Origin: an uncultured Panacagrimonas sp.
GTDB taxonomy: Bacteria; Pseudomonadota; Gammaproteobacteria; Nevskiales; Nevskiaceae
Assembly: GCA_946481265.1 (NCBI GenBank)
Contig: CAMLNE010000230.1
Location: forward strand, 1-7,086
DNA length: 7,086 nt
Direction of reading: 5' to 3'
The position numbers were made by a program, and so were the translations under genes. The notes below the pieces were generated by a model. It did no database searches, was not told the DNA's origin, and saw nothing but the letters and a program-made list of their open reading frames with translations. Each line of letters opens with the position of its first letter. Position 1 is the stretch's first letter. This document shows, one piece after another, positions 5,754 through 7,086 of this stretch.

Positions 5754-7086
5754 ACCGTCTGCTCCTCCTCGGCCAGCAGCAGATCGCCCAGTTCCGCGAG
5801 CAGCTGCTCCTCCTGGTAGGGCTTGATCAGGTAGCGGTTCACGCCCAGGTTGCGCGCACGCTCGCGGTGCTTATCGCCGGAACGCGACGTGATCATGATG
5901 ATGGGCAGCTGCGCGATGCGCGGCGTGTTGCGGATGAAGGCCGCGACCTCGAAACCGTCGGCGCGCGGCATCTCGATGTCGAGCAGGATGGCGTCCGGCG
6001 CCTCGGTCTGCAGCGCCGCCATCGCGTCGAGGCCATCCTTGGCGGTGATCACGCGATAGCCCTTGCGCGTGAGCAGGCGCTCGGTGACGCGGCGGATGGT
6101 GATGGAGTCGTCCACCACCATGATCACGCGGCGATCCTCCGGCGCCGCCGTCGGCGCCAGCACCGCCTCGTTGCCCAGGCGGCGGCGCGTTTCCTCGGCG
6201 ATCAGGGCCGGGATGTGCACGATCAGCATGACGCGACCGTCAGCCAGGATGGTGGCACCCGAGATGCCGGAGACCGAGCCCAGCACCGGCCCGGCCGGCT
6301 TGGTGACGATCTCGCGGTTGCCGATCAGGCGCTCGGCGACCACCGCGATCCGGCGCTCGCTGGCGCCCAGGCCGTCGCCCAGCCGCATCAGGATGGCCGG
6401 CACGGTGCGCGATTCGATGCGCTTGGGCGCGGGCAGTCCGACGAGGTCGCCCAGGCGCCGCACCTGGTACTGGTGTCCGCCGTAGTCGAGCGGCTGCCCG
6501 CCTTCCTTCATCATCTCCGAGACCGCCTCGCGCGGTGCGCGCGCGATACCCTCCACCGCGCCCAGCGGAATGGCGAACAGCTCATCGCCGACCTGCACCA
6601 CCAGGGCCTGCGACACCGCGAGCATCAGCGGCAGGCGGATGCGGAAGCGCGCACCGCGGCCGTTCTCGGACGCCACGTCCATGGTGCCGCCGAGCTGCTT
6701 GACCTCGGCCGCCACCACATCCATGCCGATGCCGCGTCCTGCGTCCTGCGTGAGCGCACGCGCGGTCGAGAACCCCGCGGCGAAGACGAAGCGCGCGAGA
6801 TCCTCGTCGGGGACCTGCGCGTCGGGGCGGATCAGCCCGCGCTTGACCGCCTGTGCGCGGATCGCCTCGAAGTCGAGGCCGCGCCCGTCGTCGCCCACCT
6901 CGATCAGCAGCTGGGAGCCTTCGCGCTTGAGCGACACGTGCACCGTGCCCTCGGCCGGCTTGCCGGCGGCGGCGCGCGCCGCCGGATCCTCGATGCCGTG
7001 GACCACGGAGTTGCGCAGCAGGTGCTCGAGCGGCGCCGTCATGCGCTCGAGCACGTTGCGGTCGAGCTCGCTCTCCGCGCCGGTGA
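5750..7086 (-). CDS. chpA: ChpA-type hybrid CheA histidine kinase, C-terminal part (5' end outside window)
   Basis: The last 444 residues of a large chemotaxis-type kinase of the Chp system, which controls type IV pili; the Hpt domains and dimerization region lie beyond the right edge. In order: the HATPase domain, with N-box HLLRNSVVHGIE starting near 7024, G1 DDGRGLD and G2 GRGIGMDVV; a CheW-like (P5) domain from about LMLAVSQALVV (near 6625) to near 6190; then a receiver domain, about 6130-5765, with the acidic pair of VVDDS, phosphoacceptor Asp at 5980-5978 in LLDIEMP, and Lys in LIKPY. All receiver residues needed for phosphorylation are present. The order ATPase, CheW, receiver, followed at once by a CheW-like gene, fits ChpA/PilL rather than a flagellar CheA, which usually lacks a C-terminal receiver. 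The frame is open to the edge, beginning TGAESELDRN. It ends in an acidic tail that overlaps chpC. Confidence 0.92.
   Translation of the reverse strand, partial: TGAESELDRNVLERMTAPLEHLLRNSVVHGIEDPAARAAAGKPAEGTVHVSLKREGSQLLIEVGDDGRGLDFEAIRAQAVKRGLIRPDAQVPDEDLARFVFAAGFSTARALTQDAGRGIGMDVVAAEVKQLGGTMDVASENGRGARFRIRLPLMLAVSQALVVQVGDELFAIPLGAVEGIARAPREAVSEMMKEGGQPLDYGGHQYQVRRLGDLVGLPAPKRIESRTVPAILMRLGDGLGASERRIAVVAERLIGNREIVTKPAGPVLGSVSGISGATILADGRVMLIVHIPALIAEETRRRLGNEAVLAPTAAPEDRRVIMVVDDSITIRRVTERLLTRKGYRVITAKDGLDAMAALQTEAPDAILLDIEMPRADGFEVAAFIRNTPRIAQLPIIMITSRSGDKHRERARNLGVNRYLIKPYQEEQLLAELGDLLLAEEEQTV
5762..5768 (-). promoter_or_regulatory. Shine-Dalgarno of chpC inside the chpA 3' end
   Basis: A GAGGAG-type purine run encoding part of the Glu-rich ChpA tail (AEEEQ). 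GGAG lies eight bases before the chpC ATG. It serves both as codons and as a ribosome site, consistent with translational coupling across the ATGA overlap. Confidence 0.7.

Noticed and set aside
7012..7024. Val where flagellar CheA has Asp in the N-box (LRNSVVHGIE)
   Set aside because: The Asn and His are intact, and as far as I recall ChpA/PilL-type kinases often read this way, so it is not a sign of an inactive kinase.

Overview
The window looks like ordinary chromosome of a high-GC gammaproteobacterium. The base composition is very GC-rich. The ferredoxin is close to Azotobacter-type FdxA. The right end carries the tail of a Chp (type IV pilus chemosensory) cluster, found in Pseudomonas- and Xanthomonas-like bacteria. 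A Xanthomonadales/Lysobacterales-like host is a reasonable guess, but the sequence alone does not prove it. No tRNA, rRNA, CRISPR array, insertion sequence or phage gene was seen.

All five genes lie on the minus strand, so transcription runs from the right edge to the left. First (7086 to 5750, 5' end outside the window) is the C-terminal part of a ChpA-type hybrid CheA kinase: ATPase domain, CheW-like domain and receiver. It overlaps by four bases (ATGA) a CheW-like adaptor, ChpC (5753 to 5298). An 88-base gap follows, with a candidate -10 box, a small pair of competing inverted repeats and a clear Shine-Dalgarno. Then comes the 7Fe ferredoxin gene fdxA (5209 to 4886). Ten bases later begins an 888-residue AddB-like protein with a C-terminal PD-(D/E)XK nuclease (4875 to 2209). 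It overlaps (GTGA) a UvrD/AddA-type helicase gene (2212 to 44).

The last two genes form the familiar proteobacterial AddAB-like pair expected to process double-strand DNA ends. Both partners are odd. In the nuclease protein, all four positions where AddB-family proteins bind a [4Fe-4S] cluster are Ser or Ala, yet the surrounding motif and exact spacing remain and the catalytic nuclease residues are intact. In the helicase, the frame is closed by a TAG before helicase motifs V and VI, and helicase-like reading continues in the same frame after the stop to the window edge. The nuclease has therefore probably lost its cluster, and the helicase gene is either broken by a nonsense mutation or carries a sequence error. 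These two observations are the most interesting content; no wholly new system is evident.
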